Positions 52,555-61,362 of a DNA stretch of 64,000 nt are shown here, in pieces. This DNA comes from Marinoscillum luteum (GTDB taxonomy: Bacteria; Bacteroidota; Bacteroidia; Cytophagales; Cyclobacteriaceae). The translations under genes were made by a program, and so were the position numbers. Numbering within the stretch: position 1 is the first letter of the stretch; each line of letters starts with the position of its first letter. Location: NCBI RefSeq assembly GCF_044005705.1, contig NZ_JBIPKE010000009.1:1-64000 (forward strand), given 5' to 3'. The notes below the pieces were generated by a model. That model had not been told where the DNA came from. It worked only from the letters and a program-made list of their open reading frames with translations, and did not search any database.

Positions 52555-53964
52555 TTAGGAATATCTTCCCGGAGCTATGATGTTGTTAGGATCGAACAGG
52601 TTTTTTAATTGGCATTGCAACAAAGTGTAGGGGTTTTTGAGCTCCTGTAGATATGGGGCCATGTTCTCAATATCGAGTCGATAGGGGTAGATGCCCTGCT
52701 GCTTTAGTTCGCTCAACAGGTCACGGGCCCAGGTGCCTGCCTGCGAGATAGCACTCTGATCGGACCGATCGAAATAGACCCTTACAAAAACCTCCAGGCT
52801 ATAGTCATTAAGGGCAATGATGGAAATAGCAGGATCCAGTCCACGAGCAAGGGAAAAGGATTCAAGGTATTGAATGATATCTGAAGAAGCTCCGGTGAAA
52901 GGAATGACAGGTAGGACACATCGAAATCCGGGAATCTGAGGATAAAGATCAAGGTTTACTTCCATTCCCGAAAGTTCCACACCAAATTTTCTCGCGGTGG
53001 CCAAAAGTGAGTGGTCATTGGGCTGACCGTGATATCGGTCTATCCGAACCCTTACCGGTGGGGTGGAAGAGGAGTGGTCATCAGAAGACGGATAGGTTTT
53101 CAGTTCGGCTACCAGGCTGGACAAGGCTTTGGTGACCACCGAGTGTTTGGCCGGGAGCACTTCCTCATGCCCCGTTACCACAAACCACGCAAACCATTTA
53201 TCATTGAAGTCCATGCCCCATTCAAATAATTCATAAATCTTGGGGTCATTCTGACTGTCTATTTCCAGAGAGTAACCCACCAACTCCTGAGCCACCAGCT
53301 CAGCCATTTTATTCAGAAACCCCTTGAGGCCTGATTTGTCCAAAACGGCCAGATAAAGATTGAATGGCTGCTTCACCCTGAGGTTGACCACTGCTTCTGT
53401 GACAATGGCATAGTTGGATTGGGTGAAAAGGTGTGTCAGGTCTGGACCGAGTCCGTATTTGTAAAAGGATCCTTGACTACTTTGGAGCTCACCAAAGCCT
53501 GTGCCAATGAGCTGTCCATCGGCGAGCATCACGGTGAGTTCACGAAGATCCTCAGCTCTATGACCACTTTTTCCAGAACCCCGATCAATGATGTTTCCCA
53601 GAATGGATGAACCCGAATCACTCCCTGTCACATTGAGCATGAGCTCAGGGGCATGTACTTCCAGGTAATCATAGAGCTGCTGCTGAGTGACTCCCGGTTC
53701 CACTCTGGCATAGCGCAACTCCCGGTTGACCTCTATAATCCGATTGAGATGCTTCAGGTCTATAATGTCCGCGTCATTCACTGGCATCCTCGAACCCAGG
53801 CCCCAGTTGTGTCCGGTAGAGATTGGGTATACCGGACGACCGGATTTGTCTGCCTGGAGGAGGATCGTTTTGAGTGCTTCCAGGTCTTTGGGTAAATGTA
53901 TTTTCTCTATATCGCGGACAGGAAACTCCGTAATGTTCTGCTGATAGCTGGTTGGGCTGGTCAT
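52555..53964 (-). CDS. FAD-linked oxidase of the vanillyl-alcohol oxidase/p-cresol methylhydroxylase family
   Basis: 469 residues. PCMH-type FAD domain: VYPISTGHNWGLGSRMPV, YARVEPGVTQQQLYDYL, TGSDSGSSILGNIIDRGSGKSGHRAEDLRELTVMLADG; then the C-terminal substrate domain and the family ending LFDPNNIIAPGRYS. It probably oxidises a phenolic or aliphatic alcohol using FAD. The covalent-flavin residue cannot be assigned confidently. Followed by the V4R-like gene 80 bases downstream. Confidence 0.85.
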   Translation of the reverse strand: MTSPTSYQQNITEFPVRDIEKIHLPKDLEALKTILLQADKSGRPVYPISTGHNWGLGSRMPVNDADIIDLKHLNRIIEVNRELRYARVEPGVTQQQLYDYLEVHAPELMLNVTGSDSGSSILGNIIDRGSGKSGHRAEDLRELTVMLADGQLIGTGFGELQSSQGSFYKYGLGPDLTHLFTQSNYAIVTEAVVNLRVKQPFNLYLAVLDKSGLKGFLNKMAELVAQELVGYSLEIDSQNDPKIYELFEWGMDFNDKWFAWFVVTGHEEVLPAKHSVVTKALSSLVAELKTYPSSDDHSSSTPPVRVRIDRYHGQPNDHSLLATARKFGVELSGMEVNLDLYPQIPGFRCVLPVIPFTGASSDIIQYLESFSLARGLDPAISIIALNDYSLEVFVRVYFDRSDQSAISQAGTWARDLLSELKQQGIYPYRLDIENMAPYLQELKNPYTLLQCQLKNLFDPNNIIAPGRYS

Positions 53965-54076
53965 AGATAAACAGTTTCATGCTAAACATTAAATCAATCG
54001 AAACTGAGTATAAATTACAAATAATGCTTGGAGTATTTATGAGATTATTTTTCACATAAGGGGAACAAGTCCCACA

Positions 54077-54598
54077 CTAACCTCTTAAAATTTTAAGATA
54101 CTGAATCCATGGCCCCACGTCTGAGGAGTACTGGCTGGCCATCACCCGAGATATTTGAGACAGGTGGTTGAGGTCATGCACTGTCCATGTGGCGAGCAGC
54201 TGAGCGAGTGTGACTTCACCAAAGTCGGGGTGACGTCCGGTTTTGGTCAAATCTTCCGCTGAGATGTTTTGTTTTCGGAGCGTAGTGAGGTTAGCGGCTC
54301 TTAGGGTTTTGAAGTCAGTCAACAAGTCATTGATTGATTTGCCCTCGCTGGCTTTTTCCTGTGCAAAGCGGTCAAACGGTGTAAAGGTCCTAGTCTCATC
54401 ATTTGACAATATGATCAGCATTCGAGGTATCCAGTCCGTTTTTTCTCCATGGATGAGGTGCCCAAGTATGTCATAAGGGCTCCAGGTTCCGGGGCCTTCG
54501 TTGGCCATGATCCATTGTGAGGAAAGACCGTCCAGGAGGTGCTCAAGTATGACAGGTGTTCTTTCCAGTATTTCGGTGGCTTTTTTTAAATCAAACAT
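54077..54598 (-). CDS. DinB-family (DUF664) four-helix protein
   Basis: 173 residues. MFDLKKATEILERTPVILEHLLDGL, then the metal-binding His positions H-x3-H-type: WSPYDILGHLIHGEKTDW and WTVHDLNHLSQI. DinB-like metalloproteins include thiol transferases (bacillithiol-type); function here unknown. Divergent from the gluconate permease with a LacI-type operator between. Confidence 0.85.
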   Translation of the reverse strand: MFDLKKATEILERTPVILEHLLDGLSSQWIMANEGPGTWSPYDILGHLIHGEKTDWIPRMLIILSNDETRTFTPFDRFAQEKASEGKSINDLLTDFKTLRAANLTTLRKQNISAEDLTKTGRHPDFGEVTLAQLLATWTVHDLNHLSQISRVMASQYSSDVGPWIQYLKILRG

Positions 54599-54671
54599 GT
54601 TTTGAGGTCAATTCAGATAACAGTGGTTGTATACATTACCTAAGAATATTTGGTCAGATCTGTTTTCATGC

Positions 54672-54687
54672 ACACAATCGTTTGTGT
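54672..54687. promoter_or_regulatory. LacI-type operator, copy 3 (ACACAATCGTTTGTGT)
   Basis: Perfect 6-base arms ACACAA/TTGTGT around TCGT, with the decamer CAATCGTTTG at 54675-54684. Located in the 230-bp spacer upstream of the gluconate permease (142 bases before its ATG) and behind the DinB start. Confidence 0.55.
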
Positions 54688-54828
54688 TCTTTTTAGATAA
54701 TGATATCTTAGTGTTTTTTGCATCATTCCCTCCGGTCATATTTTTTTACAAAATCTGTTTGAATCTATTCCGCCTGAGGGTTGGTGTGCGTTATTTCTTA
54801 CGAACAATTTAATCAACCGTCCCGAAAA

Positions 54829-56142
54829 ATGTCTTTGTTAATTATCCTTCTTTGTATTGTCATTCTGGTGCTATTGATCACCTGGGCCAGGCTTAATCCT
54901 TTTCTTGCTTTTATTATTGTATCCATTCTCACAGGTTTGCTTCTGGGTGTTCCGCTCCAAGAAGTGACCACCATTGTGGAGCAAGGGATAGGAGGAATGC
55001 TTGGAGGGCTTGTCATTGTGATCGTGTTGGGGGCGATGCTGGGTAAACTCGTGGCGGAAACAGGCGCGGCTCAGAAGATCACCAATGTGCTGATGAGTGT
55101 TTTTGGTGAAAAGAAGATTCAGTGGGCACTGATGACCACCGGCTTTGTAGTGGGGATTCCGCTTTTTTACAATGTAGGCTTTGTGCTGTTGGTGCCATTG
55201 ATTTTCTCAGTGAGCTATCAGTTCAAAATCAAAGCTGTTTATATAGGGATTCCCATGCTGGCTGCCCTATCGGTCACGCATGGTTTCCTGCCACCTCACC
55301 CGTCACCTACGGCACTCGTAGGGCAGCTGAATGCCGACATGGGACTTACCCTTATTTATGGGTTTTGTCTGGCAGTGCCGGCCATTATACTCGCTGGCCC
55401 CGTATTTGCCAAAACACTCCGAAATATTGATGCCAAACCACTCAAGACATTTCAGGCCGAGGCTAAGCCAGAGGATCAGTTACCAGGTGCTTTTAATAGC
55501 TTCTTTTCCGCCCTTCTACCTGTATTTTTATTGGGCGGTGCTGCTTTGGTGCAGCTCTTCTGGGCGCCTGCAGGATTGGCCGGGCAAATCATAGGGTTTA
55601 TTGGAGATCCTTCCATTGTGATGATTCTGGCGCTGGCCTATGCCACCTATTCTATAGGACTTCAGCAAGGCTATGGTATGAAAGGTGTGATGGAGTTTTA
55701 TACGGATGCCATCAAGGACATTTCGCCAATCCTATTGATTGTAGCTGGAGCTGGGGCACTCAAGCAGGTTTTTGTGGTGAGCGGAGTGAGTATAGAATTG
55801 GTATCAGGGTTGCAGGATATGAATATTCATCCTTTGGTGCTTGGTTGGTTGATTGCGGCCATCATCAGGGTTTGTATTGGGTCAGCTACAGTGGCGGGGC
55901 TTACTGCAGCGGGTATTCTGGCTCCTGTGATGGGTCAGGTGGATGTAGATCCTAATCTGATGGTTCTTTCTGTGGGCGCTGGTAGCTTACTTTTTTCGCA
56001 TGTTAACGACAGTGGCTTTTGGATGTACAAAGAGTATTTCAATCTCAGCATTAAGGATACCATCAGGTCTTGGTCGGTCATGGAGACCATCGTGTCAGTG
56101 GTTGGATTGATTGGTGTAATGATCCTGGATTTGATCATTTGA
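54829..56142 (+). CDS. gntP: Gluconate:H+ symporter (GntP family)
   Basis: 437 residues, ~12-14 helices. GntP signature: LVIVIVLGAMLGKLVAETGAAQKI, FFPHPSPTALVG-type loop (here FLPPHPSPTALVGQL), and the C-terminal LSVGAGSLLFSHVNDSGFWMYKEYFN. Imports gluconate or a related aldonate/keto-aldonate. The ATG at 54829 is used; a longer frame from 54781 lacks a ribosome site. The operator upstream is shared in sequence with the oxidative glycoside locus, so it may take up its product. Confidence 0.9.
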   Translation: MSLLIILLCIVILVLLITWARLNPFLAFIIVSILTGLLLGVPLQEVTTIVEQGIGGMLGGLVIVIVLGAMLGKLVAETGAAQKITNVLMSVFGEKKIQWALMTTGFVVGIPLFYNVGFVLLVPLIFSVSYQFKIKAVYIGIPMLAALSVTHGFLPPHPSPTALVGQLNADMGLTLIYGFCLAVPAIILAGPVFAKTLRNIDAKPLKTFQAEAKPEDQLPGAFNSFFSALLPVFLLGGAALVQLFWAPAGLAGQIIGFIGDPSIVMILALAYATYSIGLQQGYGMKGVMEFYTDAIKDISPILLIVAGAGALKQVFVVSGVSIELVSGLQDMNIHPLVLGWLIAAIIRVCIGSATVAGLTAAGILAPVMGQVDVDPNLMVLSVGAGSLLFSHVNDSGFWMYKEYFNLSIKDTIRSWSVMETIVSVVGLIGVMILDLII

Positions 56143-56223
56143 TTCAGTTGAGGAGGAGCATGTTTTGTAAAGCTTTATTTGATTAAATTTCACACTCATT
56201 CATAACCATGCTTTTAGGTTAAT

Positions 56224-56988
56224 ATGCTTTTTTTTCTTCGTAAAATCCGCCGAAATCTTATGGGAGACCTCTCTACTGACAAAACCGGTAGCAAAGTAAA
56301 AAGCTACCTGCTATATGCCATTGGTGAAATCATACTCGTCATTGTTGGAATTCTCGTTGCCATCCAGATTGATGGGCTTAATGAGGCTAGAAAAGAGCGG
56401 GATAGGGAAATTCATTACCTGAGCAACATCAAACAAGACCTGGTGAATAACATTGCACATATGGAAGCATTCCTGACTCAACGGAAAGCATGCATTATTT
56501 CAGCGCAGAATGTAGTAGCTCATCTGGAGGGGAAGCCCATTGATGACTGGTATGCTTTCAATGAAGACTGCATCAGGATTTACGATTGGCGTAGGTTTTA
56601 TCAAATTAACTACACTTTTGAAGAGCTTATGTACTCTGGGAATCTCACCATTATTTCCAACGACAGTATCAAATCCCTTTTGCTTAATCTAGAATCCTTA
56701 TACAAACAGACAAAAGCTGAAGAAGATCACTTTCGCTTTGATTCTGAGGAGATCATATACAAACCCATTTACAGTATTATGGACCTGCATCCCACGCTGA
56801 AAATGCACATCGGCCAGGATGTAGAACTTTCCCGAGAGAATTACGGTACATTTTTCGTAGATACCAGGGTCAAAAACGGTTTTTTGATGGCTATTCTGGA
56901 GTTATCCAAAATGAATGGACAGCTGGAAGAAATGACGCAGATCACAGAGGATTTGCTCTCGATAATCAATAGAGAAATAGGAGAATGA
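56224..56988 (+). CDS. DUF6090 membrane-anchored protein
   Basis: 254 residues. N-terminal MLFFLRKIRRNLMGDL and the single transmembrane helix SYLLYAIGEIILVIVGILVAIQIDGLNEARKERDREIHYLSNIKQDL are the signature of the DUF6090 family, common in Bacteroidota and often multicopy. The remaining ~190 residues are helical and external. Function unknown. It precedes the ~210-bp tandem array. Confidence 0.85.
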   Translation: MLFFLRKIRRNLMGDLSTDKTGSKVKSYLLYAIGEIILVIVGILVAIQIDGLNEARKERDREIHYLSNIKQDLVNNIAHMEAFLTQRKACIISAQNVVAHLEGKPIDDWYAFNEDCIRIYDWRRFYQINYTFEELMYSGNLTIISNDSIKSLLLNLESLYKQTKAEEDHFRFDSEEIIYKPIYSIMDLHPTLKMHIGQDVELSRENYGTFFVDTRVKNGFLMAILELSKMNGQLEEMTQITEDLLSIINREIGE

Positions 56989-57046
56989 TGTCATTTCTGG
57001 CACCAGAGGTGTCAAATATCAATAACTACATTCCATATAAAGAGAC

Positions 57047-58220
57047 AGATATGTAGGAGCGACATGTTTTATGAGAATTCCGTAGCTAGCAGCTATGGGA
57101 GGGCGCTGGAGGTGCTCAATATCAATAGATGGACAGATAAATAAAACAAACACCTTCAGAGGAGCGACATGTTTCGAAGAGGATTTCGCAGCTACGCAGC
57201 TTGTATGTCATGGACCTTATTGCTATGAATATTCGGCACCTATGGAGCCAGTATTTAGATGGTAGAGCGAATGGATTTTGCTCCACACTCGATTAACCAA
57301 AAAATCATGAACGACATCAGAGGTGCCCAATCTGAATAGATAGGTTTCTGAATTTAAAACAAACAGCTCCGTAGGAGCGACATGTTTATAAGAGGGTTTC
57401 GCAGCTATGTAGCTTTTATGTCCTGGACCATATTGCTATGAATATTCGGCTCCCATGTAGCCAGTATTTAGATGGGTAGAACCGAAGGGATTTTGCTCCA
57501 TTCGGTTAACCAAAAACATGAATGACGCCAGAGGTGTCCAATGTCAATAGCCACGGTCCATATGAACAAACAGCTCCAGAGAGCGACATGTTTCGAAGAG
57601 GATTTCGCAGCTATGCAGCTTTTATGTTCTGGGCCATATTGCTATGAATATTCGGCTCCCATGGAGCCAGTATTTAGATGGGTAGAACCGAAGGGATTTT
57701 GCTCCACACTCGATTAACCAAAAAATCATGAATGACACCAGAGGTGTCCAATGTGAATAGCTACGTTCCATTTGAACAGGTAGCTCCAGAGGACCGATAT
57801 GTTTATAAGAGGGTTTCGCAGCTACGCCGCTTTTATGTTCTGGGCCATATTGCTATGAATATTCGGCTCCCGTGGAGCCAGTATTTAGATGGGTAGAACC
57901 GAAGAGATTTTTTCTCCCCAATCCATCGACTAAATCATGAACGACATCAGAGGTGCCCAATCTGAATAGATAGGTTTCTGAATTTAAAACAAACAGCTCC
58001 GTAGGAGCGACATGTTTATAAGAGGGTTTCGCAGCTATGTAGCTTTTATGTCCTGGGCCATATTGCTATGAATATCGGCTCCTATGGAGCCAGTATTTAA
58101 ATGGTAGAACCGAAGGGATTTTGCTCCACATTCGGTTAACCAAAAACATGAATGACGCCAGAGGTGTCAAATATCAATAGCCACGGTCCATATGAACAAA
58201 CAGCTCCAGAGGAGCGACAT
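57047..58220 (+). repeat. Tandem array of ~210-bp hairpin-rich units with 630-bp higher-order period
   Basis: Unit marker GGAGCGACATG(TTT) recurs at about 57056, 57161, 57374, 57580, 57791 (as GGACCGATATG), 58004 and 58211. The first unit is deleted to 105 bp; later spacings are 206-213 bp. Units starting near 57374 and 58004 share almost identical leaders (CATCAGAGGTGCCC ... AAACAGCTCC), and those at 57580 and 58211 likewise, so three units were duplicated as a block. Each unit contains triloop hairpins: AGCTCC-nnn-GGAGC, GGCTCC-nnn-GGAGCC, GACACC-AGA-GGTGTC and AGCT-acgc-AGCT. No gene is seen in 56989-58348; a 63-codon frame across the last unit has no support. Confidence 0.9.
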
Positions 58221-58348
58221 GCTTCCAGCAAGATCTCTCTTTACACTCCATAAAATTGTTCTAGACTCACGCGAAGGGAAAGAAGATTTATTTAAAATGG
58301 ATATATTAGAAACTCATAAGTTATCTTGGCTCAATCAAAACACCGCAT

Positions 58349-58699
58349 ATGCCAACATTAATACTATCCTCCATTGTTTGTGAAATCCCTGAAGAATCTG
58401 ACAAGGACGAGATCTATCTCATGCTTCAGGGCAAGAAGATTTGGCCACAGAATAAGAAATACCTCAAGATCGATGTGGACGAGATACTGCCCCTTGGACT
58501 GAAATTCAACATCAAAGGGCCGGGAAGGATGAAGCTGGAATTATGGGAATATGACGTGACCAGCAAAAACGATCACCTGGGGAATTTTCATTTGGATTTC
58601 AAAAACCTCGATCCGGGAAATTACACCGAACTTCTCATGCGCAACGAGGCAGGTGCTCAGAAAGCCAGTTATTACCTCAACTGGGAGATCAGGGAGTGA
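58349..58699 (+). CDS. Small beta-rich protein, C2-like
   Basis: 116 residues, no signal peptide. DEIYLMLQGKKIWPQNKKYLKIDVDEILP ... GRMKLELWEYDVTSKNDHLGNFHLDF resembles one C2-domain sandwich (LxLWExDxxSxNDxLG). Ends YYLNWEIRE. I do not recognise a family. It sits just after the tandem array, 128 bp beyond its last unit. Confidence 0.55.
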   Translation: MPTLILSSIVCEIPEESDKDEIYLMLQGKKIWPQNKKYLKIDVDEILPLGLKFNIKGPGRMKLELWEYDVTSKNDHLGNFHLDFKNLDPGNYTELLMRNEAGAQKASYYLNWEIRE

Positions 58700-58727
58700 T
58701 TCTTGCATCTAAAAAAGGCAGATCACT

Positions 58728-58770
58728 CATTGCGAGGAGGCTACAAGTCCGAAGAAAAAATCTGTCTATA
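58728..58770. repeat. Solo, degenerate arm of the 18-19 kb inverted repeat
   Basis: CATTGCGAGGAGGCTACAAG then TCCGAAG and AATC closely track the left arm of elements A-D (CATTGCGAGGAGCGAC ... GAAGCAATC). No partner arm was found nearby. Confidence 0.6.
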
Positions 58771-58808
58771 TTGATAGGTCGCGCAAGACCACAAGACGGT
58801 AGGGTTTC

Positions 58809-59021
58809 TTAGTGTTTAGTTTTTGAAGGGTGTCGAGCTGTTGATGATAAAAAGACCCTACTTTTAATCATCTCAATTATCGATGTTGGACATAAAGTAA
58901 GGTCATTCCAAAAATCTTGCTCATTAGCTTTTACAAATTGCTTAAGTTTTTCTACAAGCGTTATGTCTGCAATCTGGCTGATGTATTCAATAAGGGAGTA
59001 TTTTTCTGCTTGAATATCCAT
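58809..59021 (-). CDS. Truncated antitoxin-like small protein
   Basis: 70 residues: MDIQAEKYSLIEYISQIADITLVEKLKQFVKANEQDFWNDLT. This N terminus is typical of Bacteroidota addiction-module antitoxins paired with RelE/ParE toxins. After FWNDLT the family pattern is lost and a stop follows; no toxin gene is present. Probably the remnant of a toxin-antitoxin pair, or an orphan. Confidence 0.5.
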   Translation of the reverse strand: MDIQAEKYSLIEYISQIADITLVEKLKQFVKANEQDFWNDLTLCPTSIIEMIKSRVFLSSTARHPSKTKH

Positions 59022-59089
59022 GTCGATTGTCTTTTTTACAGAGTAACGATTTATAATTAAATTTTAATCTTGGAAATAGATAACATACC

Positions 59090-59767
59090 TCATAAATCCA
59101 ACACAAACTTGTGCTCTTTTAGGGCCTGGTACACCTCCTGATCAAACTTATAGAGCTTGGCCGCACGGTGGGATACATTGTTTTGCTTTTCGCCCAGGTC
59201 TACGATGAGCTTCATACCCAGAATTTTTCGGCGGAAGTTGGGCTTGTCCAGTTTGATCTGCAGGATGGATTCATACAGATTTTGCAGCTGCAGTAGTGTA
59301 AACTTCTCCGGCAGGAGGTTGAACCCAATGGGCTCCTGCTTCACCCGGCTTTTGAGCTGATCCAGCGCATAGGTGAGGATTTCGTCATGGTCATAAGGCA
59401 GCTCTGGCACTTCATTCAGAGAAAACCACTGCACGTCTGAGGCGGTGTAGCCAGCCACCACATCATAGTCAGTGTCTTTAATCAATGTATAATAACCCAC
59501 AGTCACCACCCGCTTGGTTGGGAAACGATCCACCGATCCGAAAGCCTTCAACTGCTCCAGAAATAGATTATTCACACCTGTGAGGAGATAAAGAATTCTG
59601 TTAGCTGCTGCATCCAGAGACTCCTCATAGGTGATCCACCCCCCGGGCAATGCCCACTTGCCTTTGCTAATCCCTTCTCCATGCTTGACCAGGAGCACTT
59701 TGAGTTCATCCGTGAATCCAAAGATCACACAGTCAATAGAAAGGTCTTCCATGATATGTTCTGCCAT
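59090..59767 (-). CDS. NUDIX-HTH transcriptional regulator of xylose genes (NrtR/AraR type)
   Basis: 225 residues. NUDIX-like domain (DCVIFGFTDELKVLLVKHGEGISKGKWALPGGWITYEESLDAAANRIL) whose catalytic box lacks the full GX5EX7REUXEEXGU pattern (NRILYLLTG replaces it), so it is ligand-binding, not hydrolytic. The C-terminal winged helix is PEKFTLLQLQNLYESILQIKLDKPNFRRKIL. This family includes NrtR and the arabinose regulator AraR of Bacteroides. Divergent from xylB with a long palindrome between, so it probably represses xylBA and is released by a pentose. Confidence 0.9.
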   Translation of the reverse strand: MAEHIMEDLSIDCVIFGFTDELKVLLVKHGEGISKGKWALPGGWITYEESLDAAANRILYLLTGVNNLFLEQLKAFGSVDRFPTKRVVTVGYYTLIKDTDYDVVAGYTASDVQWFSLNEVPELPYDHDEILTYALDQLKSRVKQEPIGFNLLPEKFTLLQLQNLYESILQIKLDKPNFRRKILGMKLIVDLGEKQNNVSHRAAKLYKFDQEVYQALKEHKFVLDL

Positions 59768-59793
59768 GTCGTGATTTTAAGCTTTTGCCAAAA

Positions 59794-59850
59794 TAAAGAT
59801 AAAATACTTTCCAATACTTATGGTCATTATGACTATAAGTATTATCTTTA
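59794..59850. promoter_or_regulatory. Divergent promoter/operator region of the xylose module
   Basis: Centre: AATACTTATGGTCAT (59813-59827), T, ATGACTATAAGTATT (59829-59843), a 15+1+15 palindrome with one mismatch. On both flanks is TATCTTTA (minus strand at 59794-59801, plus strand at 59843-59850), like the -7 element TAnnTTTG of each divergent promoter, so the operator would cover both promoters. Confidence 0.7.
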
Positions 59851-59867
59851 TTTTAAATTCATAGAAA

Positions 59868-61358
59868 ATGTACTTTTTAGGTTTAGATATAGGAAGTTCC
59901 TCGATCAAAGCAGCCTTAGTTGATGGCACTACCAACAAACAAGTAGCTGTGGCACAATATCCAGAAACAGAGATGGATATGATGAGTGAGCAGGTGGGTT
60001 GGGCTGAGCAGCAGCCGGAGGTCTGGTGGAAAAATGCGTGTGCCGCCACTCAAAAGGCATTGAATTCAGCACGAATCAATCCGATGGAGGTAGCGGGCAT
60101 TGGTATTTCTTATCAGATGCATGGGCTGGTCCTCGTAGATAAACATCACGAGGTGCTGAGACCGGCCATTATTTGGTGCGACAGCCGTGCAGTGGAGATT
60201 GGGGAGGAGGCTTTCCAGGGTATTGGAGAAGAAAAGTGTCACAAGCATTTACTTAATGCGCCGGGTAATTTCACCGCATCCAAGCTGAAATGGGTGCGCG
60301 AAAACCAACCCGAATTATATGCAAAGATTCACAAGATCCTCTTGCCGGGAGATTATATAGCACTGAAACTCACAGGGGAGACCACCACGACTGTTTCAGG
60401 TTTGTCCGAAGGTATTTTCTGGGATTTTCAAAATAACGAAGTGGCTGGATTTCTCATGGATCATTTAGGCTTTGATCAGGAGGTTATTCCCAGGATTGTT
60501 CCAGCTTTTGGGGATCAGGGAAGGCTCTCGGTCACTGCTGCAAGGGAGATTGGTTTGAAGCCGGGCATTGGCATTGGCTACCGGGCTGGTGATCAGCCAA
60601 ATAATGCGCTTGCTCTTGGGGTGATCAATCCCGGAGAAGTGGCAGCCACGGGAGGTACCTCTGGCGTGGTATATGGCGTGAAGGACAAGCCTGTTTATGA
60701 TCTCAAATCACGGGTCAATAGTTTTGCCCATGTCAACCATACTTCTGAAGATCCACGAATAGGGGTACTACTTTGTATCAACGGAGCGGGCATTCAGTAC
60801 CGTTATATCAAGCAGATGATGGCTGAGGAAGGGCTGGGGTATACAGATATGGAGCGGGTAATGACCCGTGTACCTATCGGAGCTGACCAGCTGCGGGTAA
60901 TTCCTTTTGGGAATGGGGCAGAGCGGATTCTCAGCAACCGCAACATTGGTGCTCAGGTGAATAACCTACAATTCAACAGGCATAAGAAGGAGCATTTTTA
61001 CAGAGCCGCTCTTGAGGGCGTGGCCTTTTCATTTATTTATGGTATCGAGATATTGAAAGAACTGGGTTTGGATATTACCAAGCTCAGGGTGGGCAATGAC
61101 AACCTGTTTCAATCCGGTATTTTCAGTAAGACAATAGCCACCTTGGCCGATGCCCCTATAGAGATGGTAGAAACTACCGGAGCAGTGGGTGCCGCCAGAG
61201 GCGCTGCTTTTGCCCAAGGGCATTTTTCCAGCCTGGCAGAGGCGGTGAGTGGAGATGCCACAATAAATATTTATGAACCAACCACGAGTGAATATCAACA
61301 ATACAGCAATGCTTATCAGGCTTGGGTAAGTGACTTAAAGAGACTTTTAAACGACTAG
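59868..61358 (+). CDS. xylB: Xylulokinase
   Basis: 496 residues; FGGY kinase, phosphorylates D-xylulose. ATP/sugar motifs: FLGLDIGSSSIKAALVD, ISYQMHGLVLVD, IIWCDSRA, LLPGDYIALKLTGE, GISVGTGDQ-equivalent GAGDQPNNALALGVINPGEVAATGGTSGV, and C-terminal FRAALEGVAFSFIYGIEIL. Four bases upstream of xylA, downstream of the palindromic operator. Confidence 0.93.
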   Translation: MYFLGLDIGSSSIKAALVDGTTNKQVAVAQYPETEMDMMSEQVGWAEQQPEVWWKNACAATQKALNSARINPMEVAGIGISYQMHGLVLVDKHHEVLRPAIIWCDSRAVEIGEEAFQGIGEEKCHKHLLNAPGNFTASKLKWVRENQPELYAKIHKILLPGDYIALKLTGETTTTVSGLSEGIFWDFQNNEVAGFLMDHLGFDQEVIPRIVPAFGDQGRLSVTAAREIGLKPGIGIGYRAGDQPNNALALGVINPGEVAATGGTSGVVYGVKDKPVYDLKSRVNSFAHVNHTSEDPRIGVLLCINGAGIQYRYIKQMMAEEGLGYTDMERVMTRVPIGADQLRVIPFGNGAERILSNRNIGAQVNNLQFNRHKKEHFYRAALEGVAFSFIYGIEILKELGLDITKLRVGNDNLFQSGIFSKTIATLADAPIEMVETTGAVGAARGAAFAQGHFSSLAEAVSGDATINIYEPTTSEYQQYSNAYQAWVSDLKRLLND

Positions 61359-61362
61359 AAAC

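Noticed and set aside
54627..54812. 61-residue frame before the gluconate permease
   Set aside because: Covers the regulatory region including the palindromic operator; no ribosome site, Phe-rich random composition.
57047..58220. Tandem array considered as a CRISPR array
   Set aside because: Units are ~210 bp without short identical repeats separated by unique spacers, and no cas genes are near.
58192..58383. 63-residue frame across the last tandem-array unit
   Set aside because: Begins inside the repeat unit, overlaps the better 116-residue gene and has no domain.
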